A DNA stretch of 64,000 bases from NCBI RefSeq assembly GCF_017303155.1, contig NZ_JAEKJR010000001.1, forward strand, positions 1,309,341 through 1,373,340. Direction: 5' to 3'. The notes beneath the pieces were generated by a model that was given only the letters and a program-made list of their open reading frames with translations, was not told the origin of the DNA and did not search any database. Below are positions 28,562 to 37,136 of the stretch, piece after piece. The DNA comes from Microbulbifer salipaludis (GTDB lineage Bacteria > Pseudomonadota > Gammaproteobacteria > Pseudomonadales > Cellvibrionaceae). The stretch's first letter is position 1, and the number at the start of each line of letters is the position of its first letter. The position numbers were made by a program, and so were the translations under genes.

Positions 28562-29629
28562 GTGAACAGAACAACTATGCGTAGTCAAAAAGGTATCTCG
28601 CTGGTCGAGTTGATGATCTCCATTACCATCGGGTTGATCCTGATGACCGGCGTGGTGCAGCTTTTCCTGTCCAGCCGCGCCACCTTTTCCACCCAGCAGG
28701 CGTTGGCGCGGGTGCAGGAAAGTGGCCGCATGGCCATGGAATTCCTGTCGGAAGATATCCGTATGGCGGGGTACATGGGATGCATGAGCCGGAACCTGAA
28801 TTTCCACAATACGCTGAACAACGCGAATAGCCTGCAATACGACTTCGGTGTCGCAATCGAGGGGCTGGACAACGTTGGCGCGACTCCGGTGGCGGAGTAC
28901 CCCGTGGATATTCTGCAAGGCACCGATGCACTGGTTGTGCGCAGCGCCGGGGGCAATAGCGTAGGGGTCACCAGAAACAATGACAGTGCGCAGTTGTTTG
29001 TGGAAAACACTGGAGTTACCGCCACTTGCGATACCGGTGAGGACAGCTACAGCGGGTTATGCGAAAACGACATTCTGGTGGTGTCCGACTGCTCCAAGGC
29101 GCGAGTTTTTCAGGCGACCAACCTGCAGGAAAACAGCGGCGGGGTTGAGGTGAACGTGGTGCACTCGGGAGCGAGTGCAGTACCGGGTAATGCCGAAACT
29201 TCCTGGGGCGGCAGTAGCAATCCGGAAGAAACCTTCGGTGCAGATTCTGAAATCATCAAAATGAACACCTCGATTTACTACGTCGCCGATGGCACTACCG
29301 GCACGCCGAGCCTGTGGCGCCAGATCAACGGTGGCACAGCGCAGGAGCTGTTGACCGGGGTGCAGGACATGCAGCTGACCTATGGGCGCGATACGTCCGG
29401 CGATGGCATTCCTGACTCCTATGTGGATGCTTCCGCACTGACCACACCTGCAGCCTGGGAAACCGTATCCAGCGTGCGTGTGCAGCTTTTGATACAGAGC
29501 ACGGACGACAATGTGCTGGCGGAAGCACAGCCCTATACCTTCAACGGTGTCACTAATAATGCGCCCGGAGATCGCCGCTTACGCCAGGTGTTTATCAGCA
29601 CCGTGGGTATTCGCAGCCGTCTCCCGTGA
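28562..29629 (+). CDS. pilW: Type IV pilus minor pilin PilW, cluster A
   Basis: A 355-residue prepilin-like protein. I use the GTG at 28562 (GAGGGAA upstream); an ATG at 28577 is the alternative. Leader MNRTTMRSQKG, then ISLVELMISITIGLILMTGV. The PilW hallmark SSRATFSTQQALARVQESGR follows. Near residue 280, YGRDTSGDGIPDSYVDA forms a D-x-S-x-D-G-x-x-D calcium-type loop. PilW joins PilV, PilX and PilY1 in the tip complex. Confidence 0.92.
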   Translation: MNRTTMRSQKGISLVELMISITIGLILMTGVVQLFLSSRATFSTQQALARVQESGRMAMEFLSEDIRMAGYMGCMSRNLNFHNTLNNANSLQYDFGVAIEGLDNVGATPVAEYPVDILQGTDALVVRSAGGNSVGVTRNNDSAQLFVENTGVTATCDTGEDSYSGLCENDILVVSDCSKARVFQATNLQENSGGVEVNVVHSGASAVPGNAETSWGGSSNPEETFGADSEIIKMNTSIYYVADGTTGTPSLWRQINGGTAQELLTGVQDMQLTYGRDTSGDGIPDSYVDASALTTPAAWETVSSVRVQLLIQSTDDNVLAEAQPYTFNGVTNNAPGDRRLRQVFISTVGIRSRLP

Positions 29630-29655
29630 TTGAGTAATGACCGACCGAGTGAACT

Positions 29656-30195
29656 ATGAAAAAAATACATAGCCAGAGCACATTGTCGCGCCAGCGGGGC
29701 ATGACCCTGATCGTTGGTCTGATCATGGTTCTACTGATGACGGTGGTGGGCATGGCCGCGATTCGCGGCAGCGGAATGCAGGAACTGATGTCGGGCAACA
29801 TGCGCGATCGGAATTTGGCTTTCCAGTCTGCGGAAGCCGGGCTGCGTGAAGGTGAAGAGCTTCTGACGGGAGCCACGATACCGCTATTTGATGGTTCCAT
29901 AGTGGGGCTGGTGCCGTCAATTGACGGGTCCTCGGGGACAGGTTTCTGGGAGACCTATGGCTGGGAGAGCGGTTCAGTGCGCACAGCGCTGGGGCTGCAG
30001 CTGGTGGCCAGTCAGCCACAGTATGTTATCGAAGAGGTCACTTCGACTATTACCGTTAACGCCGCAGATGGTGGCGCAGTGGACTTCGCGAGCACATTGA
30101 AAACGGAGGACACCGTGTATTACCGAGTGACCAGCCGCGCAGAAGGGGGTAGCGCCGATGCGGTTGTTATTCTCCAGTCCACCTATAAACGTTAA
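29656..30195 (+). CDS. pilX: Type IV pilus minor pilin PilX, cluster A
   Basis: This 179-residue protein has an N-terminal leader SRQRG, then MTLIVGLIMVLLMTVVGMAA, and the PilX signature MQELMSGNMRDRNLAFQSAE. As usual for PilX, position 5 of the mature protein is not Glu (MTLIV), so it may depend on its partners for assembly. It lies 26 bases after pilW and 21 bases before pilY1. The paralogue is at 36591-37136. Confidence 0.92.
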   Translation: MKKIHSQSTLSRQRGMTLIVGLIMVLLMTVVGMAAIRGSGMQELMSGNMRDRNLAFQSAEAGLREGEELLTGATIPLFDGSIVGLVPSIDGSSGTGFWETYGWESGSVRTALGLQLVASQPQYVIEEVTSTITVNAADGGAVDFASTLKTEDTVYYRVTSRAEGGSADAVVILQSTYKR

Positions 30196-30216
30196 GTCCG
30201 GCAGAAGGAAGATTTC

Positions 30217-33200
30217 ATGTACAAGAAACTGAATGCCAAAAAATATTATGCTGGACTGGCGGCAGCCCTAGTGAGTTTGGGTGTGACTCACAGTGCAGTA
30301 TCGCTGGACTTGGCGCAGAGCCCTCTGTTTCTCAGCGCGGGTGCACCACCGAACGTGATGTTTATTCTCGATGATTCGGGTTCGATGCAGTTTGAAATCA
30401 CCCCGGAAGACTACCGTCGTAGAACGGCCTTTATGTTTCCGCGTGCGGACGGCGTATACGGGACAGAAAATTTTGATCAAACTACAGAAGGGCGGTATCA
30501 GGTCGTAACCCCGGATAGCACAAACGCTTACGGCGTGATGATGCGCTCTCCTCAGATCAATAAAAGTTACTATGATCCCACCATTACTTATCTACCCTGG
30601 ATAAAGCATGACGGTACTTATTATCCAAATGCTGCTCCAGACTGTGCGCTGCACAACCCCGAGCATACCTCAGGTGATTGCCCGGCTGGTGACACCAAGG
30701 TTAATGCGAAGGGCCGTAACCTCACCGCAATAAATGGTAACTACAACAGTAATGCCTGGCGCAGTTGTAGCAAAAACGACGCCGGGGCAATCAGCTGTAC
30801 GTCTTCCGATGCAGAGCAGAGCTATTGGCCTGCCACCTATTATTGGTATAACGGTGGTGACCAGTGGAACACAGCCAACTACACCAAGGTCGAGATTCGC
30901 ACTGAGAGTGCGACATACACAGGTCATGATCGCGATCAGCGCACGGACTGTGTTGCCGGGGTGTGTACCTACGACCAGGAGATGCAAAATTTTGCTAACT
31001 GGTACACCTATTATCGCTCACGCACACTAGCTGCGCGCGCTGGGATCGGGCGCGCGTTCCAAGCTCAGGGTGAAGACCTCCGGGTCGGTTATGGCTCTAT
31101 TAACAAAGCGTCAAGTAGCGTTGATGGTGTTGCGACGCGCACCATCGATACGGGCGTGCGCGCCTTTCTCGGAGCGAATCGTTCAACTTTCTTTGACAAA
31201 CTTTACCAGAGCGATGTGCCTACTTCGGGAACACCCTTGCGCCGCGCATTAGATGATGCGGGGCAATATTTTTCGAGACCGGATAATGAGGGGCCTTGGG
31301 GCGAGGATCCGGGAACGGACGATGACACTCCGCACCTAGCGTGCCGCGCCAGTTACACCATCTTGATGACTGATGGCTACTGGAATGGGACTTCTAATTA
31401 TACTGATGCTGCTGAGGGCAACGTTGATGGTACCGCAGGCTCGGAAATTACCGGGCCTGATGGGGCGTCCTACACCTATAGCGCGGTATCACCTTTCTCG
31501 GACGCACACAGTAACACTCTTGCCGATGTCGCAATGCACTATTGGAAGAATGATCTACGCACGGATCTTGCCAATCAGGTGCCAGTGAAAGACGACACAA
31601 TTGATCCGGCATTTTGGCAGCATATGGTTACATTCGGCGTCGCCTTCGGCGTTGAGGGCTCGGTAAACAAGGACGATGCCTTTGCTGCGATTGACTCGGG
31701 TGCGAGCATCACTTGGCCGGAACCGAATAACAACTCCGCAAAAGTGGATGATCTGCTACATGCATCGGTGAATGGTCGGGGTGGCTTCTTTAGTGCTGCG
31801 GATCCACAGACATTTGCCAACGATCTGTCTGAAGTGCTGGAAAATATTGTTGGTCGTTCCGATGGTTCTGCCTCATCGGTGGCTACAAACTCCACACGCC
31901 TTGGTACCGACACCGTTATTTATCAGGCGCGATTTAACAGCACCGACTGGAGTGGTGAAATCCGGGCGCTGAACTTACAAAGCGATGGCAGCGTTGGCAC
32001 GACCAAGTGGAAAACCGAAAACGCTGATTTCGCCAGCGCCGCCGTGCGCGATATCTATACCCACAACGGCACTTCCGGTGCCGAATTCGTATGGGCGAAT
32101 CTCTCCGCGGCGCAACAGGACGCTCTAAAAGATGGCGGTACCGATGCGGACGGCTTGGCGCGTTTGAACTGGGTTCGCGGTATGGACGTAACGGGATTGC
32201 GAGAGCGCAATTCGTTGTTAGGGGACATTGTGAATTCCAGTCCCGTCTTTGCTGGCGATAAAAAATACAATTTCAAGGTTCTCTCCGAGGCACTGGGTGG
32301 CCTGCTCTATGAGACCTACCATGCAAACCAGAAAACTGGCCGGAGAGAGGTTATTTACGTCGGGGCGAACGACGGAATGCTGCATGCCTTTGATGCGGCT
32401 ACCGGATCAGAGCTGTTTGCTTATGTTCCCGGCGGTGTATACGGGCAGCTCGCTGACATGAGCGCCACCGATTACGGGAGCACCACGAACCCCCATGTTT
32501 ATAGCATGGATGGCAAATTGTTCGTCGGAGACGCTTTTGTCAATGGCGCCTGGAAGAATATCCTGGTGGGCTCACTGGGTGCCGGGGGGCGTGGAATTTT
32601 TGCCCTGGATGTCACGAATCCGGATGGTTTCGATGCTTCGGACGTATTGTTCGAGCTGACCGAAGCGGACTTCCCCGGAATCGGCAATATCACCGGTGAC
32701 CCGGTCATCGCGCCGACGAGTGATGGATGGAAGCTATTTTTCGGCAATGGTTACAACTCCGAAAATGAGCGTGCACGCTTGTTTGTTGTTGACCTGGAAA
32801 ACCCACTAACCGAAACTCGGGTGATCGAAACCAGCGATGCTGGGGCCAATGGTCTCGCCGGCCCAGCGTTGATTGCCAATGCCAGCGGGGAAGTGGAGGC
32901 AGCATACGCTGGCGACTTGCTGGGCAATATGTGGAAGTTTGACCTTAGCGCAAATAATGCGAGCAACTGGGATGTTGCCTTTTCCCGAGGACAATCAAAA
33001 CTGCCTTTGTTTACCGCGATGGATGCCAGTGGCAATGTGCAGCCGATTACCGCCACGCCTACCCTCGGGATCAATGCAGAAATGGATGGCGCTGTGATGG
33101 TGTACTTCGGTACTGGCCAGTATTTGGCAAGTACCGACAATACAGTGGGTAATGTTATCAATAGCTTCTACGCTATTGCCGATCAAAATACACTAGTGAC

Positions 33201-33663
33201 CGGACGTGAGCAGTTATTCCAAAAAACCATCGCCACAGAAGCGAACGGAGTGAGAGAGGTTGCGGGCAATACGGATACCAGTTGGTGGGCTAGCAAGAAA
33301 GGTTGGTATCTGGACCTGTCGCAAAATGGTAGTGTAACCGGGGAGCGTGTGATCAGTAAGCCGCTGCTGGTGTATGATCGTTTGTTGTTTCCCACCACGA
33401 TCACCTCTACAGATCCTTGCTCTTTTGGCGGTAGTGGCTGGTTGATGGAGCTTGTAGCCGTGGGAGACCGTTACCAGGGACATAGCATTTTTGGTGAGGA
33501 CGGTGTGGAAGTCGACTACGCGGTGATTAGTTACTCAGAGATCATTCGCAGTGGTGAGAAAGCATACTTGCCGACCAGTGATATCAAAGGTGTTGTCGAT
33601 GTGCCCGAAGGTGGCTTTCCGTCCGAAGCGGTTGGCCGTATGTCCTGGCGCCAGTTACGTTAA
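30217..33663 (+). CDS. pilY1: Type IV pilus tip adhesin PilY1, cluster A
   Basis: Secreted or tip-bound 1148-residue protein. A signal peptide (residues 1 to about 29) is followed by a von Willebrand A-like half with MIDAS D52-x-S-x-S (FILDDSGSM), a Thr in TSGTPLRRAL and an Asp in LMTDGYW. The C-terminal half is the PilC/PilY1 beta-propeller, from LLGDIVNSSPVFAG through VIYVGANDGMLHAFDAATG to AYAGDLLGNMWKFDL. The segment just before AYAGDL reads NASGEVE, without the Asp-rich calcium loop expected there. Visibly richer in A/T than the housekeeping genes around it. Confidence 0.94.
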   Translation: MYKKLNAKKYYAGLAAALVSLGVTHSAVSLDLAQSPLFLSAGAPPNVMFILDDSGSMQFEITPEDYRRRTAFMFPRADGVYGTENFDQTTEGRYQVVTPDSTNAYGVMMRSPQINKSYYDPTITYLPWIKHDGTYYPNAAPDCALHNPEHTSGDCPAGDTKVNAKGRNLTAINGNYNSNAWRSCSKNDAGAISCTSSDAEQSYWPATYYWYNGGDQWNTANYTKVEIRTESATYTGHDRDQRTDCVAGVCTYDQEMQNFANWYTYYRSRTLAARAGIGRAFQAQGEDLRVGYGSINKASSSVDGVATRTIDTGVRAFLGANRSTFFDKLYQSDVPTSGTPLRRALDDAGQYFSRPDNEGPWGEDPGTDDDTPHLACRASYTILMTDGYWNGTSNYTDAAEGNVDGTAGSEITGPDGASYTYSAVSPFSDAHSNTLADVAMHYWKNDLRTDLANQVPVKDDTIDPAFWQHMVTFGVAFGVEGSVNKDDAFAAIDSGASITWPEPNNNSAKVDDLLHASVNGRGGFFSAADPQTFANDLSEVLENIVGRSDGSASSVATNSTRLGTDTVIYQARFNSTDWSGEIRALNLQSDGSVGTTKWKTENADFASAAVRDIYTHNGTSGAEFVWANLSAAQQDALKDGGTDADGLARLNWVRGMDVTGLRERNSLLGDIVNSSPVFAGDKKYNFKVLSEALGGLLYETYHANQKTGRREVIYVGANDGMLHAFDAATGSELFAYVPGGVYGQLADMSATDYGSTTNPHVYSMDGKLFVGDAFVNGAWKNILVGSLGAGGRGIFALDVTNPDGFDASDVLFELTEADFPGIGNITGDPVIAPTSDGWKLFFGNGYNSENERARLFVVDLENPLTETRVIETSDAGANGLAGPALIANASGEVEAAYAGDLLGNMWKFDLSANNASNWDVAFSRGQSKLPLFTAMDASGNVQPITATPTLGINAEMDGAVMVYFGTGQYLASTDNTVGNVINSFYAIADQNTLVTGREQLFQKTIATEANGVREVAGNTDTSWWASKKGWYLDLSQNGSVTGERVISKPLLVYDRLLFPTTITSTDPCSFGGSGWLMELVAVGDRYQGHSIFGEDGVEVDYAVISYSEIIRSGEKAYLPTSDIKGVVDVPEGGFPSEAVGRMSWRQLR

Positions 33664-33689
33664 ATGGAATTTGCGAGTGAGATAAAACG

Positions 33690-34106
33690 ATGAAAACGCA
33701 AAAAGGTTTTACCCTGATTGAACTGATGATTGTGGTCGCCATCATCGGCATCATTGCCGGAATTGCTTATCCCTCCTATATGGAGTCCGTACGCAAAAGT
33801 AACCGGGCGGACGCGAAGGCGACTCTGAACGATGTCGCCCAGCGCCTGCAGCGCTGCTTTACCACCTACAACGCCTACAACCACGCGAGCTGTGGCGTGG
33901 CGAACTCACTGAGTGGTGGCGGTAGTATTCAATCCGCCGAGGGGATGTACAGTGTGACTGCTGTTTTGGGGGCTACGACTTACGCCCTCACCGCACAACC
34001 CGTTGCCGGCACCAGCCAGGCGGCCGATACCAAGTGTGGTAGCCTGACCTTGAGTAACACCGGTGTGCGCAATGCCAGCGGCAGCTATGGGGCCGCCTGC
34101 TGGTAA
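33690..34106 (+). CDS. pilE: Type IV pilus minor pilin PilE
   Basis: A 138-residue prepilin starting [20 protein letters not shown], the classical G/F cleavage site with Glu5. Then [20 protein letters not shown], typical of PilE-type minor pilins with [17 protein letters not shown]. Four cysteines can form two disulfides, the last at the C-terminus (ACW). It ends cluster A and is followed by a terminator. Cluster B has no matching pilE, so this pilin may serve both tip assemblies. Confidence 0.93.
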   Translation: MKTQKGFTLIELMIVVAIIGIIAGIAYPSYMESVRKSNRADAKATLNDVAQRLQRCFTTYNAYNHASCGVANSLSGGGSIQSAEGMYSVTAVLGATTYALTAQPVAGTSQAADTKCGSLTLSNTGVRNASGSYGAACW

Positions 34107-34155
34107 CCCCGGCCTAGGCTTACGCATGATCAATCTGCTGATCGTGAAGTAAATA

Positions 34156-34184
34156 CAACCCGGCCTGCGCCGGGTTGTTTGTTT
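34156..34184 (+). terminator. Intrinsic terminator after pilE
   Basis: CAACCCGGC (34156-34164) pairs with GCCGGGTTG (34169-34177) around CTGC and is followed by a T-rich tail. It closes cluster A. Confidence 0.88.
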
Positions 34185-34451
34185 CTGCTCCTCTTCCTTC
34201 CCCTCTTTCTCCACTCCAGCCCAGCACGCGGCAAGTGTTCGAAGCGCTGCGGATCCGAAGGCACTACCTGAATTCACCGTTCATTCCCCCAACCCTGCCG
34301 TCCGTCGGAGCTGGCTCCATGTGCCATTTCGCGCGTGCTAGGGTGGCCGAAATATTAGTCTTGCTCGTACTTTATGCACGAAAACAGCATCACGGAATGT
34401 GCTGCATGGATGATTTTCGCGCCGCCCACTGGCGCATTGGAGGCATGAACG
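34185..34451 (+). promoter_or_regulatory. Upstream region of minor pilin cluster B
   Basis: It must contain the promoter for fimU2-pilV2-pilW2-pilX2-pilY1-2, since a terminator precedes it. I see no canonical sigma-54 (GG-N10-GC) or strong sigma-70 promoter. A short run with TTGCTC near 34362 is the only -35-like element. No gene is supported here. Confidence 0.4.
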
Positions 34452-34988
34452 ATGGGGTTCAAACAGCGGGGGCTCACCCTGATCGAGTTGATGATCACCC
34501 TGGCGGTACTTGCCGTGGTGGTTGGCATTGCCGTACCTAATTTCAACACGATGATCCAAAACAACCGTTCGGTAGCACTGGGTGAGGAACTCGCTGGTGC
34601 CTTGAATTTTGCCCGCAGCGAAGCCGTGAAACGGTCCTCCCGTGTGACCCTTTGTGCGAGTGCCGATGGCAGTGCGTGCGATGGCGACTGGACGGATCAG
34701 TGGATAGTGATTGTCGACAGCGCCACCAGTGACAGTGCCCCGGTACCGGTGGTGGGGGAAATCTTGCGCGTCTGGGAGTCGCCGGGCACCAACGCCACGA
34801 TTGCTGCCGTGCAGGGTGCATCCGATGTGGACTTTATCCGTTTTACCGATAAGGGACTGCTTGGCATGTCGGCCGGTGGGGCGATCGAATTGACCTCCAG
34901 TTTGAGTGGGTGCAAGGCAAACTCCGGTCGGAAATTAACGGTGGGCGTGGCGGGGGTCCTGAGTGTCGCCCGCTCGAGCTGCAGTTGA
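34452..34988 (+). CDS. fimU: Type IV pilus minor pilin FimU, cluster B paralogue
   Basis: A 178-residue prepilin starting MGFKQRGLTLIELMITLAVL. It shares nearly all of residues 1-65 with FimU of cluster A, including VVVGIAVPNFNTMIQNNRS, but the DNA differs at many third positions, so the duplication is old or kept by selection. The C-terminal half is distinct, with cysteines in SLSGC and SSCS. It probably plays the same linker role in an alternative tip complex. Confidence 0.91.
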   Translation: MGFKQRGLTLIELMITLAVLAVVVGIAVPNFNTMIQNNRSVALGEELAGALNFARSEAVKRSSRVTLCASADGSACDGDWTDQWIVIVDSATSDSAPVPVVGEILRVWESPGTNATIAAVQGASDVDFIRFTDKGLLGMSAGGAIELTSSLSGCKANSGRKLTVGVAGVLSVARSSCS

Positions 34989-35006
34989 TACAAAAGGAAA
35001 TTGGCA

Positions 35007-35459
35007 ATGAAACAACAACAGGGTGCGGGACTGATTGAAGTGCTGGTTACCGTGCTGATTCTCGGAACATCTCTGCTGGCGTTGGCCGCCCTGCAAAGCA
35101 AGTCTCTGCAATACAACCACAGTGCTTATTTGCGGTCCCAGGCCAATATTCTCGCCTACGACATGCTCGATCGTATTCGCCTGAATCAGGAAAAACTCGA
35201 CGAGTACCTGCTGGAAGAGGCCCCCGTGCCAGCAGAGGGTGCACCTGAAGAACCCTTGCCCAGCGAAACCACCATCGCCAGCCAGGACCTTGCCCAGTGG
35301 CAAGCCGCTCTGGCCGCTGCCCTGCCCGGGGCCAGCGGTGAGGTGCGCTGCAACGGCGCCAATAAAGTATGCACTGTGACCATCGAATGGTCCGAGCAGA
35401 ATAACTCTGGCGATACCAGCGAAGATACCACCACGTTTGTATACAGCACCCGTATTTGA
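35007..35459 (+). CDS. pilV: Type IV pilus minor pilin PilV, cluster B paralogue
   Basis: Starts at the ATG at 35007 with AAGGAAA upstream (a TTG two codons earlier is less likely). The 150 residues begin MKQQQGAGLIEVLVTVLILG. The N-terminal 60 residues match cluster A PilV; the middle carries a Glu/Pro-rich insert (LLEEAPVPAEGAPEEPLPSE) not found there. The end VCTVTIEWSEQNNSGDTSED is again shared. It lies 18 bases after fimU2. Confidence 0.91.
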   Translation: MKQQQGAGLIEVLVTVLILGTSLLALAALQSKSLQYNHSAYLRSQANILAYDMLDRIRLNQEKLDEYLLEEAPVPAEGAPEEPLPSETTIASQDLAQWQAALAAALPGASGEVRCNGANKVCTVTIEWSEQNNSGDTSEDTTTFVYSTRI

Positions 35460-35472
35460 GAGACGCCTCGCA

Positions 35473-36567
35473 ATGATGAATGTTCAAACACAAAAAGGTA
35501 TCTCACTGGTTGAGTTGATGATCTCAATCACGATCGGCCTGATCCTGATGACGGGCGTGGTGCAGTTGTTTTTAACCAGCCGTACCACATTTTCGACCCA
35601 GCAGGCCCTGGCGCGGGTGCAGGAAAGTGGCCGCCTGGCAATGGACTTTCTGGGTGAAGATATTCGCATGGCGGGGTTCGCCGGGTGCAATAGTCGGGGC
35701 CTTAGTCAGGACTCGAGTCTTAATCCGGTTGATAAAAAATTCAAGAATTACCTGAATGATGAAAACCTGTTGAGTTTTAAATTCGACGTGGGGATCGAGG
35801 GGGAGGACGATGTCTCCGCTAACCCTCCCGCCGGATATCCGGACGACGCCATTGAGGGGACCGACATTCTGGTGGTGCGCAGCGCGGGGGGGATTTCCCT
35901 GGGCGTACCCAAGCCGAATGACGCCAATAATGTTTATGCGCGCTATGTGTCGGATGTGGCTCCCTGTGGAGAGGAGCAGACCGGCTCCAGCGGTATTTGC
36001 TCCGGGGATATTTTGATTATCGCCAACTGTACCAATGCTATTGCGTTTCAGGCGACGGAGGTGGAGGGCAATGCAAGCACGGGTGAGGTTCGTATCGCAC
36101 ACGGAGCGGGTGATAACCCGGGCAACCGAGTTGTCGCCTGGGACGTGAGTGATGCCGTGTCATCGGCCAGCTTTGCGGACGATGCGCAAATTTTTCAGAT
36201 GTTGACCACCGTATATTTTATTGCGCAGGGAGCTGGAGGCATTCCCAGTCTCTGGCGCTCATCCAACGGTCTGGCCGCACAGGAGTTGCTGGAAGGGGTG
36301 CAGGATATGCAACTCACCTATGGGGTAGACAGCAATAGTGACGGGGTTCCTGAAAACTATGTGGATGCAGGGGATCTTTCCAGTGCCGATGCGTGGGCCG
36401 ATGTAGTAAGCGTACGCGTGGCGTTACTGGTGCAGAGCAGTGAAGACAATGTGCTCGCAGAGCCGCAGCCGTACACATTTAACGGCGTTACCGTGAATGA
36501 TCCGGGCGATCGTCGCCTGCGTCAGACCTTCGAGAGCACCGTCGCAGTTCGCAGTCGGGTTTACTGA
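35473..36567 (+). CDS. pilW: Type IV pilus minor pilin PilW, cluster B paralogue
   Basis: The ATG at 35473 (or 35476) gives 364 residues: leader MMNVQTQKG, then ISLVELMISITIGLILMTGV, identical to PilW of cluster A for over 20 residues. It also has TSRTTFSTQQALARVQESGR. The calcium-type loop is present as YGVDSNSDGVPENYVDA, with Glu in the last Asp position. The middle section (about 90-250) differs strongly from cluster A, suggesting a different surface or partner. Confidence 0.91.
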   Translation: MMNVQTQKGISLVELMISITIGLILMTGVVQLFLTSRTTFSTQQALARVQESGRLAMDFLGEDIRMAGFAGCNSRGLSQDSSLNPVDKKFKNYLNDENLLSFKFDVGIEGEDDVSANPPAGYPDDAIEGTDILVVRSAGGISLGVPKPNDANNVYARYVSDVAPCGEEQTGSSGICSGDILIIANCTNAIAFQATEVEGNASTGEVRIAHGAGDNPGNRVVAWDVSDAVSSASFADDAQIFQMLTTVYFIAQGAGGIPSLWRSSNGLAAQELLEGVQDMQLTYGVDSNSDGVPENYVDAGDLSSADAWADVVSVRVALLVQSSEDNVLAEPQPYTFNGVTVNDPGDRRLRQTFESTVAVRSRVY

Positions 36568-36590
36568 GAAACAGGTATCAAGGGATCGAT

Positions 36591-37136
36591 ATGAAAAATA
36601 CAGCTTTCCCAAAGCGCTTGCATCAGCAACGGGGTATGACGCTGGTGGTCGGTTTGATCATGGTGTTGCTGATGACCCTGGTGGGGATGGCGGCCATTCG
36701 TGGCAGCAATATGCAGGAATTGATGGCGGGCAACATGCGTGACCATAACCTCGCACTGCAAGCGGCCGAAGCGGCGCTGCGTGCCGGAGAGGCGCGGGTG
36801 CAGGCGGTGGACCTGCCAGCTTTTGGAACAACACAGTATCCGGAGCTCATGATGGCGCTGGACCAGGGCGGTAGTAGTGAGTACTGGAAATCTTATGATT
36901 GGGCCGAGGCGCGGACCGCGGAGCTGGGGCTCAGCGGTGTCGCCCGGCAGCCGGAATATGTGGTGGAAGAGGTCACCTCGTTGACCTCTTTAAATGGTGC
37001 AGATGGGGGTGGCATCGATGTCGGCAGTCGACTTATCCAAAACGACAAAGTGATTTACCGAATCAGCAGCCGGGGTTTTGGTGGCAGTGAATCTACGCAG
37101 GTACTCCTGCAGTCAACTTTTAGGCAGCCCAAATGA
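36591..37136 (+). CDS. pilX: Type IV pilus minor pilin PilX, cluster B paralogue
   Basis: This 181-residue protein has the leader LHQQRG, then MTLVVGLIMVLLMTLVGMAA and MQELMAGNMRDHNLALQAAE. Position 5 again lacks Glu. The stop overlaps the start of pilY1-2 (ATGA), so the two are translationally coupled, unlike cluster A, where 21 bases separate the pair. Otherwise the domain plan matches its paralogue at 29656-30195. Confidence 0.91.
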   Translation: MKNTAFPKRLHQQRGMTLVVGLIMVLLMTLVGMAAIRGSNMQELMAGNMRDHNLALQAAEAALRAGEARVQAVDLPAFGTTQYPELMMALDQGGSSEYWKSYDWAEARTAELGLSGVARQPEYVVEEVTSLTSLNGADGGGIDVGSRLIQNDKVIYRISSRGFGGSESTQVLLQSTFRQPK

